Source: an uncultured Flavobacteriaceae bacterium (GTDB lineage: Bacteria; Bacteroidota; Bacteroidia; Flavobacteriales; Flavobacteriaceae). Taken from it: 64,000 nt of DNA. Below the pieces are notes generated by a model. The model did not search any database. It saw nothing but the letters and a program-made list of their open reading frames with translations, and was not told where the DNA came from. Of the stretch, positions 1 through 8,643 are shown one piece after another; within the stretch, counting starts at the first letter, position 1; each line of letters opens with the position of its first letter. The stretch spans positions 1,542,308 to 1,606,307 of the forward strand of contig CANKZG010000001.1 in the NCBI GenBank assembly GCA_947488435.1. The letters run 5' to 3'. The position numbers and the translations under genes are program-made.

Positions 1-67
1 GCTTTTCTAACTCCTGTAGTTGAAGTACTTCTGAAGATCCATATATGCTATAGGTCATTGCTTTCAT
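1..67 (-). CDS. MDR-family alcohol dehydrogenase/quinone oxidoreductase, N-terminal fragment
   Basis: Reading leftward from the ATG at 67 gives MKAMTYSIYGSSEVLQLQELEK, open to the window edge. This is the typical first strand-turn-strand of zinc-type or quinone-type medium-chain dehydrogenases (pattern MKA.xYxxYGxPEVLxLxExxxP). Only about 22 codons are visible, so substrate and cofactor cannot be judged. It is divergent from the pyrimidine locus and shares the 260-base intergenic region with it. The family call rests on the N-terminal pattern alone. Confidence 0.6.
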   Translation of the reverse strand, partial: MKAMTYSIYGSSEVLQLQELEK

Positions 68-329
68 TGTATATAGGACTAGATATACTGAATGTTGTTA
101 CATCAAAATTTTATTGCTATAAATTACATATAAATTGGAATTAAAAGGTTGCGCTTTTCATGTTATTTAGTTTGTCTAAAAACAGCAGGGCTTTAATAAA
201 TTATTGTAATTTTATAATACTACTCCTATAATAGAACTATTTTGAAATGAGCCATGACAATGAAGCGGATGCCAGTGAAGATATTTCGCAGCGAACTACA
301 CCTGACTTATAACGATAAAATTTAAGCAA
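68..329. other. divergent intergenic region without a gene
   Basis: This AT-rich spacer lies between the leftward dehydrogenase start and the rightward semialdehyde dehydrogenase. It should carry the promoter of the pyrimidine degradation locus. I found no clear TAnnTTTG box, no long inverted repeat and no convincing small gene. Confidence 0.4.
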
Positions 330-1796
330 ATGAAAGATATTAAGGAACAACCGCAAGTACAGAATTTTATAGATGGGAGCTTTGAACGAAACGGTCATGC
401 TGCCATGGATGTTATTAGTCCTGTTGATGGTAGTGTAATATCTTCCTTGCCACTATCTACAAATCTAGATGTTGACAAGGCAGTTCAAAGTGCTTTAAAA
501 GCATTTCCAGAGTGGTCGGCACTAACGCTAAAAGAGCGAGTTCAAATATTTTTTAAGTATAGGACATTATTAGAGAAGTATTGTGATGAACTTACGCAAT
601 TGGTGCAATTGGAAAATGGTAAAACGTATGGAGAAGCCAAAGCAGAGGTTGAAAAAAGTATAGAATTGTGTGAGTTTGCTGTATCGATGCCCCAAATAGT
701 AGTAAATGAAATTCAAGAAGTAAGTAAAGGTGTGGAATGTAGAATAGAAAGAAAACCTCTTGGTGTAGTGGCTAGTATAACACCTTTTAATTTTCCAAAC
801 ATGGTGCCACATTGGACAATGCCTAATGCACTGGTATTGGGGAATACAATGGTAATGAAACCATCAGAATTGGTGCCATTAAGTACAATGCGAATGGCAG
901 AACTATTGAAAGAAGCAGGATTGCCAGATGGTGTTTTTAATATTGTAAATGGGGGTAAAGAAGTAGTAGAGTCCCTTTGCGACCATCCAAAAATTGAGGC
1001 GATTTCTTTTGTGGGCTCTACAAAAGTTGCTAAAATTGTATATCAACGTGCTGCTGGTTCACTAAAGCGGTGTGTGGCATTGGGGGGAGCAAAAAATCAC
1101 TTGTTAGTGCTCCCAGATGCAAATCCTGAAATGACAGCTTCGAATGTGGTTGCTTCTATGTCAGGCTGTGCTGGGCAACGTTGTATGGCTGCATCTGTTA
1201 TGGTTGGGGTAGATCAAGTACAAGGAATTATTGATCGTATGGTTGAGGAAACCAAAGCTATTGTTCCTGGAGAGAACCTTGGATCAGTAATAAGTGCAGA
1301 GGCTAAAAAACGTATCGAAGATTATATCACTGAAGCTGAAAATAACGGTGCTAAGGTACTTGTGGATGGAAGAAATACAACAGTCTCAGGGAAAGAAGGC
1401 GGTTTTTATGTAGGACCTACCATCATTGATTATGTAACTACAGACATGTCTGTAGCGCGCGAAGAGATTTTTGGTCCTGTAATTTCAATCATTAGAGCCA
1501 AAAATTTGGATGAAGCTCTAGCTATTGAAAATGGATCTAATTATGGAAATGCCGCTGCTGTGTTTACACAAAGTGGAGGATTGGCAAAACAAGTAATGGA
1601 AAAAGCTAGCGCAGGAATGATTGGTGTTAACATCGGCGTACCGGTACCTAGAGAACCTTTTTCTTTTGGAGGTTGGAACGAATCTAAATTTGGTGTTGGC
1701 GATATTACAGGCAGAAGTTCTATAGAGTTTTGGACACAAAACAAAAAAACCACTACAAAATGGAATCCGGAAGCTCAGGTAAATTGGATGAGTTAA
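330..1796 (+). CDS. mmsA: CoA-acylating (methyl)malonate-semialdehyde dehydrogenase
   Basis: Aldehyde dehydrogenase of 488 residues, normal for the MMSDH family. It oxidises malonate semialdehyde or methylmalonate semialdehyde with NAD+ and CoA, with decarboxylation, to acetyl-CoA or propionyl-CoA. Visible hallmarks are the TPFNFPNMVPHW segment (about 151-162), the NAD-binding FVGST (227-231), the MMSDH-specific GGAKNH (252-257) and the catalytic cysteine C285 in GQRCMA. The usual catalytic Glu of hydrolytic ALDHs is replaced by the GGAKNH context, as expected for the CoA-dependent type. It is the first gene of the pyrimidine locus and is followed 35 bases later by the aminotransferase. The context suggests malonate semialdehyde made from beta-alanine as the main substrate, although valine or inositol breakdown is also possible for this family. 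Confidence 0.9.
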   Translation: MKDIKEQPQVQNFIDGSFERNGHAAMDVISPVDGSVISSLPLSTNLDVDKAVQSALKAFPEWSALTLKERVQIFFKYRTLLEKYCDELTQLVQLENGKTYGEAKAEVEKSIELCEFAVSMPQIVVNEIQEVSKGVECRIERKPLGVVASITPFNFPNMVPHWTMPNALVLGNTMVMKPSELVPLSTMRMAELLKEAGLPDGVFNIVNGGKEVVESLCDHPKIEAISFVGSTKVAKIVYQRAAGSLKRCVALGGAKNHLLVLPDANPEMTASNVVASMSGCAGQRCMAASVMVGVDQVQGIIDRMVEETKAIVPGENLGSVISAEAKKRIEDYITEAENNGAKVLVDGRNTTVSGKEGGFYVGPTIIDYVTTDMSVAREEIFGPVISIIRAKNLDEALAIENGSNYGNAAAVFTQSGGLAKQVMEKASAGMIGVNIGVPVPREPFSFGGWNESKFGVGDITGRSSIEFWTQNKKTTTKWNPEAQVNWMS

Positions 1797-1831
1797 AAGT
1801 GTTAAAGTTTGATTTTCACAAAACCAAATAG

Positions 1832-3163
1832 ATGAATAACCCAATTATAGAAAACAACTTAGATTTTACGCTATTCTCTTGGGGAAAACAAAGCGGACTT
1901 AATCCGATTAATGCACATTATGCCAAAGGATCTTACGTTTATGATAGGGAAGGGAAAAAATATCTTGATTTTTCTTCCCAATTAATGAATGTAAATATTG
2001 GTCACGGAAACCAACGTATTACCGAAGCAGTAGCAAATCAAATGCGAGAATTAAGTTATGTGTACCCAGGAATGGCAACGGAAGTTCGCGGTCTTTTGGG
2101 GAAAAAACTTGCGGAAATTACACCTGGAAATTTAACCAAAACATTCTTTACACTTGGAGGTGCCGAAGCTATTGAAAATGCCATAAAATTAGCTAGAATT
2201 TATACCAAACGCCATAAAATTATTGGTCATTATCGCTCGTATCATGGAGCTACTTATGGGGCAATGTCTGTAGGCGGTGACCCTCGAAAATTTCCGATTG
2301 ACGCGCAAGCAGTTGGTGGATTCGTACATGTGGAAAACCCTTATTTTTATAGGTGTCCATGGAACTCCTCCTCTGAAGAGGAATGTGGTGAACGCGCTGC
2401 AGCGCATCTGGAGCGGGTTATTAAATTTGAAAATCCAGATGCCATAGCGGCTATTGTATTTGAAGGAGAATCAGGTTCTTCAGGATGTATAAAATACCCG
2501 CCAATGTACTTGGAAAGAGTACGAAAAATTTGCGATAAATATGGAATTTTGTTTATCGCAGATGAGACAATGAGTGGCTTTGGTAGAACAGGTAAAATGT
2601 TTGGAGTGGATCATCATAAGGTAGTTCCAGATGTGATGTGTATGGCTAAGGGCTTAACTTCAGGATATCTTCCTTTAGGAGCTATGGTTGTTACAGATAC
2701 GATAGCAAATCATTTTAATGATACACCAATGACTTTAGGGCTTACCTATTCTGCGCACCCTACAGCTTGTGCCGCTGCGCTTGAAAATATTAAAATTATT
2801 CAAGAAGAAAATTTAGTAACCAAAGCAGCACAAACCGGACAATATATCGAAATGCAAATTTCGAAATTAAAAGAAAAACACCCATCATTAGGAGATTTTA
2901 GAAATACAGGATTATTGGGTTGTATTGAACTTGTGAAAAATAAGATTTCAAAAGAACCCACTACACCTTGGAATGCTAAACCTAATGAGATGGAAGCCAC
3001 AGTAAAAATGGCGGCAAAAATTAGAGCTTTAGGAATGTTTACCTTCGTACGATGGAACTGGATTTTTGTAGCACCACCTTTGAATGTTAGCATTGAGGAA
3101 GTTGATGAAGGTTTGGAAATTATTTCTAAAACTATGGAAATAGCGGATCAATACTGTAATTAA
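1832..3163 (+). CDS. class III omega-aminotransferase, probably beta-alanine transaminase
   Basis: PLP-dependent class III aminotransferase of 443 residues, acting in the cytoplasm. The PLP-binding lysine is K273 in MAKGLTSGYLPLGAM. The Asp that binds the pyridine nitrogen is D244 in FIADETMSGFGRTG, and the phosphate-binding region is near GGAEAIENA (109-117). In this locus the logical substrate is beta-alanine (or 3-aminoisobutyrate from thymine), giving the semialdehyde used by the preceding dehydrogenase. The family also includes taurine, putrescine and GABA transaminases, so the substrate is inferred from neighbours only. It ends two bases before the transporter gene, which indicates one transcript. 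Confidence 0.85.
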   Translation: MNNPIIENNLDFTLFSWGKQSGLNPINAHYAKGSYVYDREGKKYLDFSSQLMNVNIGHGNQRITEAVANQMRELSYVYPGMATEVRGLLGKKLAEITPGNLTKTFFTLGGAEAIENAIKLARIYTKRHKIIGHYRSYHGATYGAMSVGGDPRKFPIDAQAVGGFVHVENPYFYRCPWNSSSEEECGERAAAHLERVIKFENPDAIAAIVFEGESGSSGCIKYPPMYLERVRKICDKYGILFIADETMSGFGRTGKMFGVDHHKVVPDVMCMAKGLTSGYLPLGAMVVTDTIANHFNDTPMTLGLTYSAHPTACAAALENIKIIQEENLVTKAAQTGQYIEMQISKLKEKHPSLGDFRNTGLLGCIELVKNKISKEPTTPWNAKPNEMEATVKMAAKIRALGMFTFVRWNWIFVAPPLNVSIEEVDEGLEIISKTMEIADQYCN

Positions 3164-3165
3164 AA

Positions 3166-4878
3166 ATGAATAAAGATATTGTAGAGCTTCAAGAAGACGT
3201 TTCCAAATCCGAATTATATAGTCCGGATCTTGCACCGGTATCTTCGGAAAAGCGAACATGGAGCAAATGGCATTTAGCAGCTATTTGGGTAGGAATGGCT
3301 GTATGTATACCTACTTATTTATTGGCTTCTTATATGATTAAGACTGGGCTAAACTGGTATGAAGCGCTCATAATTATAGGAGTGGCTAACCTTATAATTA
3401 CAGTTCCTATGGTGCTTAATGGGCATGCTGGCGTAAAATATGGAATCCCCTTTCCCGTAATTGGTCGTGCTGTATTTGGTATTAAGGGCGTGCACATTGC
3501 TTCGGTTACCAGAGGAATTATTGCCTGTGGATGGTTTGGCGTACAAACTTGGATTGGAGGTTTAGCAATCTATGCTATTTTTAATGCGGTTACCGGTACC
3601 GAAGGAGAACTGGGGCTTTCTATTGGAAAGTTTGTTGGGTTTGCTATTTTCTGGTGTATTAATATCTATTTCATATGGAAGGGCACAGAAAGTATTAAAT
3701 GGTTAGAAGCGTATTCCGCACCCATTCTTATTATCATGGGTTTGGCATTGATTGGTTGGGGATACACTCAAGCTAATGGATTCTCGATCGTTCTTCAACA
3801 AAGTGAGCAACTAGAAAAACCAGCAGCTTCTATTTTGCAAGAAAACAATGGTTATTATCTGCAATTAAATGCGCTAAAAGATAGAGAGGGAGTTTCCAAG
3901 GCAAATGAATTTAAAGTATTCTGGAATACTGGTGAAAGTGATTGGAAACAGATCCCTGATGGTAAATTAACACTATCGAGCTTTGGTGTTTCAGGAGAAA
4001 AATTGCTAACTGAAGAAGGAACACTTAAGGTACAATATAGAAATACGGTAACAGAAAATACGGTATATTCTAGTGTAGTTTCTGCAAAACTACAATCTCT
4101 GGAAACCACTAGTACGGGTTCAAAATTATGGGGATACCTTCTTTGGCTTACGGCTATGGTGGGCTTCTGGGCAACGATGTCTATTAGCATAGCAGATATC
4201 ACACGATATGCCAAAACGCAAAAAGATCAAGTGGCAGGACAATTTATCGGCCTTCCCGGTACAATGATGCTATACTCCTTTGTTGGGATATTTGTTACCT
4301 GCGCTGCCGTTATCAATTTTGATGGAGTATTAATTGCAGATGATGCACCTTGGGACCCGGTTTCTTTAATCGCAAATTTTGAAAACCCTGTAGTAGTAGT
4401 AATAGCACAAATTTTCTTGTTGATTGCTACTTTGAGTACAAATATTGCTGCTAATGTAATTGCTCCGGCGAATGCTTTTTCAAATGTCTTCCCTCGAAAG
4501 ATCAGTTTTAGAGTAGGAGGCCTAATAACAGGAATTATCGGGATAGTAATTGCTCCATGGTGGCTTTTGAACGAGATATCTGGATTTCTAATTTTTGTTA
4601 GTGGTTTGCTAGGCCCTGTTTTGGGCGTATTAATTGTTGACTATTATGTGATTCGTAAGAAAAATTTAGAATTGCCCGAGCTATATAAAGAAAATGGAAG
4701 CTATAGTTATGGTCGATGGGGTGTAAATCCAGCAGCCATGATTTCCTTATCTGTAGGGGTGTTTTTAGCTTTAATTGGATATTGGGTACCCGAACTCAGT
4801 TTTTTATATTCTTTGTCCTGGTTTACTGGATTTTTAATTTCATCACTATTGTATTATTTATTAATGAGAAAAAAATAA
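3166..4878 (+). CDS. NCS1-family nucleobase/hydantoin:cation symporter with periplasmic insert
   Basis: Inner-membrane transporter of the nucleobase:cation symporter-1 family (PF02133; Mhp1, PucI, uracil permeases). The family signature regions are present: GIPFPVIGRAVFGIKG (about 93-108), a tryptophan-rich GWFGVQTWIGG (122-132), and the TM6 segment MVGFWATMSISIADITRYAKTQKDQ (331-355). At 570 residues it is about 80-100 longer than usual. The excess sits at residues 208-318, between the presumed TM5 and TM6. This segment is polar, beta-rich and free of membrane helices. With family topology (cytoplasmic N-terminus) it would face the periplasm. Its place between the aminotransferase and dihydropyrimidinase indicates uptake of uracil, thymine, dihydropyrimidine or hydantoin. 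Confidence 0.88.
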   Translation: MNKDIVELQEDVSKSELYSPDLAPVSSEKRTWSKWHLAAIWVGMAVCIPTYLLASYMIKTGLNWYEALIIIGVANLIITVPMVLNGHAGVKYGIPFPVIGRAVFGIKGVHIASVTRGIIACGWFGVQTWIGGLAIYAIFNAVTGTEGELGLSIGKFVGFAIFWCINIYFIWKGTESIKWLEAYSAPILIIMGLALIGWGYTQANGFSIVLQQSEQLEKPAASILQENNGYYLQLNALKDREGVSKANEFKVFWNTGESDWKQIPDGKLTLSSFGVSGEKLLTEEGTLKVQYRNTVTENTVYSSVVSAKLQSLETTSTGSKLWGYLLWLTAMVGFWATMSISIADITRYAKTQKDQVAGQFIGLPGTMMLYSFVGIFVTCAAVINFDGVLIADDAPWDPVSLIANFENPVVVVIAQIFLLIATLSTNIAANVIAPANAFSNVFPRKISFRVGGLITGIIGIVIAPWWLLNEISGFLIFVSGLLGPVLGVLIVDYYVIRKKNLELPELYKENGSYSYGRWGVNPAAMISLSVGVFLALIGYWVPELSFLYSLSWFTGFLISSLLYYLLMRKK

Positions 4879-4879
4879 A

Positions 4880-6265
4880 ATGTCAATACTAATAAAAAAT
4901 GGTCGTGTTGTTACGGCCTCCGAAAGTTATATCGCAGATGTTTACATTGAAGATGAGAAGATAAATGCTATTGGTAAGGATCTGAAATTTAGTGCTGATC
5001 AAATTATTGACGCTACAGATCGATTAGTTTTCCCTGGTGGTATCGACCCGCATGTACATCTCGATATGCCGTTTATGGGAACGTATTCTAGTGATGACTA
5101 TGAAACAGGTACGAGAGCCGCATTGCATGGAGGAACTACAATGGTCATTGATTTTATATTGCAAACGCAGGGCGACACCTTGGCAAATGCACTTAAAACA
5201 TGGCAAAAAAAATCGCAAGGAAAGGCGGTTGGAGACTACTCCTATCATATGGCAGTAACGGATTTTAATGATGAGGTTGCTAAAGAAGTGGTGCACTTTA
5301 TCGAAGAAGAGGGAATAACTTCTTTTAAGACATTTATGGCATATAAAGGAGCTTTAATGATCGATGATGGCCAGATGGTGCAGTTGATGAAGATCGTTGA
5401 AAAAAATGGAGGTTTAGTGACGGTTCATGCAACGAATGGCGATATGATAGATTCCTTAATTGCAAAAAATAGAGCAGAAGGGAAGCTTTCACCATTATAT
5501 CATTATTTATCACAGCCGGAGGTTACGGAAGCAGAAGCTTCTGCCCGTTTTGCAGATATGTTAGCCTATACCAACTGTCCGGGTTATATTGTGCATATGA
5601 CCTGTGAAGGAGCATTAAATGCTGTTCGTAATGCAACACAACGCAATCAAAAAGTATTTGTGGAAACTTGTACGCAGTATCTTGTTCTTGATGCTTCACT
5701 TTACGAAAAAGATTTTGAAGGTGCGAAATGGGTTATGAGCCCTCCGCTAAGAGAAAAGAAAGACCAAGAGGCATTGTGGTCAGGAATTAATCAAGGTTTA
5801 GTACAGGTAGTGGGAACGGATCATTGTCCCTTTTTATGGGAGCAAAAGAAAATGGGAAAAGATGATTTTTCTAAAATTCCAAATGGACACCCAGCAATAG
5901 AACATCGCATGGAATTGTTGTATTCAGAAGGAGTTCATGGAGGTAAAATTTCGCTAACTAAGTATGTTGAAATTAGTGCAACCAATGCAGCTAAAATTTT
6001 TGGAATGTATCCTAAAAAGGGAACTATCGCTATTGGATCAGATGCAGATCTTGTTATTTTTGATCCAAATAAAAAACATACCATATCGGTGAATACCCAT
6101 CATATGAATTGTGACTATTCAGCTTATGAAGGTCAGGAAGTTGTGGGTAAAGTAGAAACCGTAATTTTAAGAGGACAAATCGCCATACAAAATGGAGCGT
6201 GTGCACTAGCACCGGGGTATGGCCAATTTGTGAAAAGAGGAAAAACCTCAAAAACTGTAATATAA
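4880..6265 (+). CDS. hydA: dihydropyrimidinase (D-hydantoinase family)
   Basis: Cyclic amidohydrolase of 461 residues that opens 5,6-dihydrouracil or dihydrothymine to N-carbamoyl-beta-amino acids. The binuclear metal site is readable: H58 and H60 in GGIDPHVHLDMPF, the carbamylated lysine K150 in SFKTFMAYKG, H183 in TVHATNGD, a further His in YIVHMTCEGA, and the metal Asp in the C-terminal VVGTDHCPF motif. The length and the K150 position match dihydropyrimidinases closely. It starts one base after the transporter stop, so the two genes are probably co-translated. The protein is cytoplasmic and expected to be tetrameric. Confidence 0.93.
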   Translation: MSILIKNGRVVTASESYIADVYIEDEKINAIGKDLKFSADQIIDATDRLVFPGGIDPHVHLDMPFMGTYSSDDYETGTRAALHGGTTMVIDFILQTQGDTLANALKTWQKKSQGKAVGDYSYHMAVTDFNDEVAKEVVHFIEEEGITSFKTFMAYKGALMIDDGQMVQLMKIVEKNGGLVTVHATNGDMIDSLIAKNRAEGKLSPLYHYLSQPEVTEAEASARFADMLAYTNCPGYIVHMTCEGALNAVRNATQRNQKVFVETCTQYLVLDASLYEKDFEGAKWVMSPPLREKKDQEALWSGINQGLVQVVGTDHCPFLWEQKKMGKDDFSKIPNGHPAIEHRMELLYSEGVHGGKISLTKYVEISATNAAKIFGMYPKKGTIAIGSDADLVIFDPNKKHTISVNTHHMNCDYSAYEGQEVVGKVETVILRGQIAIQNGACALAPGYGQFVKRGKTSKTVI

Positions 6266-6318
6266 TAGGGCAACTAGTAAAACTTTTATAGTAGCATTAA
6301 ACATTTAACGAAGAAAAA

Positions 6319-7185
6319 ATGCCAAGAAAAATAAAATCAGGACTTATACAAATGAGTCTTCCCATGACTGAAGGGGAAGGTACCATTCAAGAAATTATGA
6401 ATGCCATGTATGACAAACACATTCCTTATATCGAAGAGGCGGGAAAGCAGGGTGTTCAAATTTTGTGTTTACAAGAAATTTTTAATACCCCATATTTCTG
6501 TCCAGGTCAGGATAGAAAATGGTATGCATCGGCAGAGTCTGTGCCGGGCCCTACTACCGAAAAAATGCAGGTGTATGCCAAGAAATACAATATGGTTATT
6601 ATTGTTCCCGTCTATGAAAAAGAACAAGCAGGTGTATTGTATAATACCGCGGCAATAATTGATGCTGATGGCACGTATCTTGGGAAATATAGAAAAAATC
6701 ACATTCCGCATACCACTGGTTTTTGGGAGAAATTTTTCTTCAAACCTGGGAATCTGGGATACCCTGTGTTCCAGACAAAATATGCAAAAGTAGGACTGTA
6801 CATCTGCTATGACCGTCATTTCCCGGATGGAGCTCGTGCCCTAGGACTTAATGGTGCTGAAATTGTGTATAATCCTTCTGCTACTGTAGCTGGATTAAGT
6901 GAGTATTTATGGAAATTGGAGCAGCCTGCCCACGCAGCCGCTAACGGATATTTTATGGGATGTATAAATAGAGTAGGAGAAGAGAAACCTTGGAACTTAG
7001 GTAAGTTTTACGGTCAGTCCTACTTTGTTGATCCTCGAGGTCAAATTTTTGCAGAAGCATCACGTGATGATGATGAATTATTGGTAGCTGAGTTTGATTT
7101 GGATCTTATCGATGAAGTACGATCTACATGGCAATTTTTTAGAGATCGACGACCTGAGACCTACGGGAAGCTCACAGAACTTTAA
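6319..7185 (+). CDS. pydC: beta-ureidopropionase (N-carbamoyl-beta-alanine amidohydrolase)
   Basis: Nitrilase-superfamily amidase of 288 residues that hydrolyses N-carbamoyl-beta-alanine to beta-alanine, CO2 and ammonia. The Glu-Lys-Cys triad is visible: E53 in CLQEIFNTPYF, K126 in YRKNHIPH and C163 in YICYDRHFPD. The motif FNTPYFC followed by QDRKWYA is shared with bacterial beta-ureidopropionases and N-carbamoylputrescine amidases. The position right after dihydropyrimidinase decides for the former. The alternative, N-carbamoylputrescine amidase (AguB), is less likely because no agmatine deiminase is nearby. Confidence 0.9.
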   Translation: MPRKIKSGLIQMSLPMTEGEGTIQEIMNAMYDKHIPYIEEAGKQGVQILCLQEIFNTPYFCPGQDRKWYASAESVPGPTTEKMQVYAKKYNMVIIVPVYEKEQAGVLYNTAAIIDADGTYLGKYRKNHIPHTTGFWEKFFFKPGNLGYPVFQTKYAKVGLYICYDRHFPDGARALGLNGAEIVYNPSATVAGLSEYLWKLEQPAHAAANGYFMGCINRVGEEKPWNLGKFYGQSYFVDPRGQIFAEASRDDDELLVAEFDLDLIDEVRSTWQFFRDRRPETYGKLTEL

Positions 7186-7206
7186 GAAGAAACATCTGAA
7201 TGAAAA

Positions 7207-7232
7207 TTGGATGGTTAGCATTAACAATCCAA
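7207..7232. repeat. intergenic hairpin between ureidopropionase and preT
   Basis: Interrupted inverted repeat TTGGAT-g-GTTA / TAAC-a-ATCCAA around a 4-base loop in the 81-base spacer. There is no T-tract after it, so a classical terminator is unlikely. It may be an RNA processing or stability element that sets the ratio of the hydrolases to the PreTA subunits. Confidence 0.35.
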
Positions 7233-7266
7233 AGTGAAATAAAAATTAATCATTAGATACGGTTGA

Positions 7267-8592
7267 ATGTCAGAATACAACAGACCTATTTCGGAAGCGG
7301 AATTTAAAGAAAATTTCAAGCAGAAAAAGCAATTAATGAACCCTACAGAGGCTTATTATGAAAGTTCGCGATGTCTGTTTTGTTATGATGCACCGTGCAT
7401 TCAAGCATGTCCTACAGGAATAGATATTCCATTGTTCATAAAGCAGATTCATACAGACAATGTTACGGGGGCGGCTAGAACTATTTTCGATTCCAATTGG
7501 TTGGGAAATGCTTGCGGTATTGTATGCCCGACCGGTGTACTTTGCGAAGGCGCTTGTGTTTATAATCATCAAGATGTACCTCCAATTCAAATAGGTCGTT
7601 TGCAAAATTATGCCACCAATACAACGATTCATAACAAAAAAGAATTGTTTGTTCCTGGAAAAAGTATTGGAAAAAAAGTAGCAATTATCGGAGCAGGTCC
7701 GGCTGGTATAGCCTGTGCCTGTGAATTACGTATTTTGGGGGTAGAAGTAACTATTTTTGAGGCAAAAGCCAAACCTTCGGGACTTACTGTTTATGGAATA
7801 GCACCGTATAAAATCACCAATGAGGAAGTTTTATTGGAGGTAACGTATTTGCAAAAACAATTGGGATTTGATATTGAATACAATAGCCCTATAACTTCAG
7901 AAGCCGAATTACAACGTATAGAAGAGATGTATGACGCTATTTTTTTAGGAGTGGGTCTTGGAAAAACGGCCGAATTGCGGCTAAAAGGGGAAGATAAAAC
8001 AGGTGTTGTGGGTGCCGTGGAGTTTATTGAAGAACTTCGGATGAAACAGCATAAAGTTACTGTGCCCGATGAGGTGGTTGTGATTGGAGGCGGAAATACA
8101 GCAATGGATGCGGCTTCGGAAGCTGCACGATTAGGGGCGAACAAAGTTACCTTAGCTTATCGACGTGATAAAAACGCCATGGGAGCTTATGGTTTTGAAT
8201 ATGATTTAGCACTCAGTGCAGGAGTAGATGGTTTATTTAATGCCAATCCCATAGCTATTTTAGGAGATGAACAGGTAAGCGGAGTAAGATTTGTGCGTAC
8301 AGAAACTATTGATGGGACATTAAAACCTGTAGCAGACAGTGAATTTGATGTTCCGTGTACAATGGTAATTAAAGCTACAGGTCAGGCAAAACAAGGAGAT
8401 TTTTATAAGCTTATAAAAGACCTTGAAATTGACGCTAAAACTAGAATATTAATCAATTCCGAAAATTATCAAACTTCGAATCCTAAATATTTTGCTGGCG
8501 GCGATGCAGTAAATGGCGGTGCAGAAGTAGTTAATGCTGCTTTTGAAGGTAAAATTGCTGCGCAAGGGATTTGTAAGTGGTTAAAAAAGTAA
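7267..8592 (+). CDS. preT: dihydropyrimidine dehydrogenase, NAD(P)H-binding subunit PreT
   Basis: Flavin- and iron-sulfur-containing subunit of bacterial NAD-dependent dihydropyrimidine dehydrogenase; it passes electrons between NAD(P)H and PreA. The N-terminal helical Fe-S domain has two cysteine groups (C36, C39, C44, C48 and C83, C87, C93, C97). The FAD Rossmann motif GAGPAG is at 142-147, and the NAD(P)-binding motif VVVIGGGNTAMDAA is near 275-290. Length is 441. It resembles the N-terminal half of mammalian DPD and also the small subunit of glutamate synthase, but pairing with PreA downstream (51 bases) settles the identity. First step of reductive uracil/thymine breakdown. Confidence 0.92.
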   Translation: MSEYNRPISEAEFKENFKQKKQLMNPTEAYYESSRCLFCYDAPCIQACPTGIDIPLFIKQIHTDNVTGAARTIFDSNWLGNACGIVCPTGVLCEGACVYNHQDVPPIQIGRLQNYATNTTIHNKKELFVPGKSIGKKVAIIGAGPAGIACACELRILGVEVTIFEAKAKPSGLTVYGIAPYKITNEEVLLEVTYLQKQLGFDIEYNSPITSEAELQRIEEMYDAIFLGVGLGKTAELRLKGEDKTGVVGAVEFIEELRMKQHKVTVPDEVVVIGGGNTAMDAASEAARLGANKVTLAYRRDKNAMGAYGFEYDLALSAGVDGLFNANPIAILGDEQVSGVRFVRTETIDGTLKPVADSEFDVPCTMVIKATGQAKQGDFYKLIKDLEIDAKTRILINSENYQTSNPKYFAGGDAVNGGAEVVNAAFEGKIAAQGICKWLKK

Positions 8593-8643
8593 CTAAAAAT
8601 TTCTGTTGATTTTTCAACACTAAATGTATAAGGAAAACTAAAT

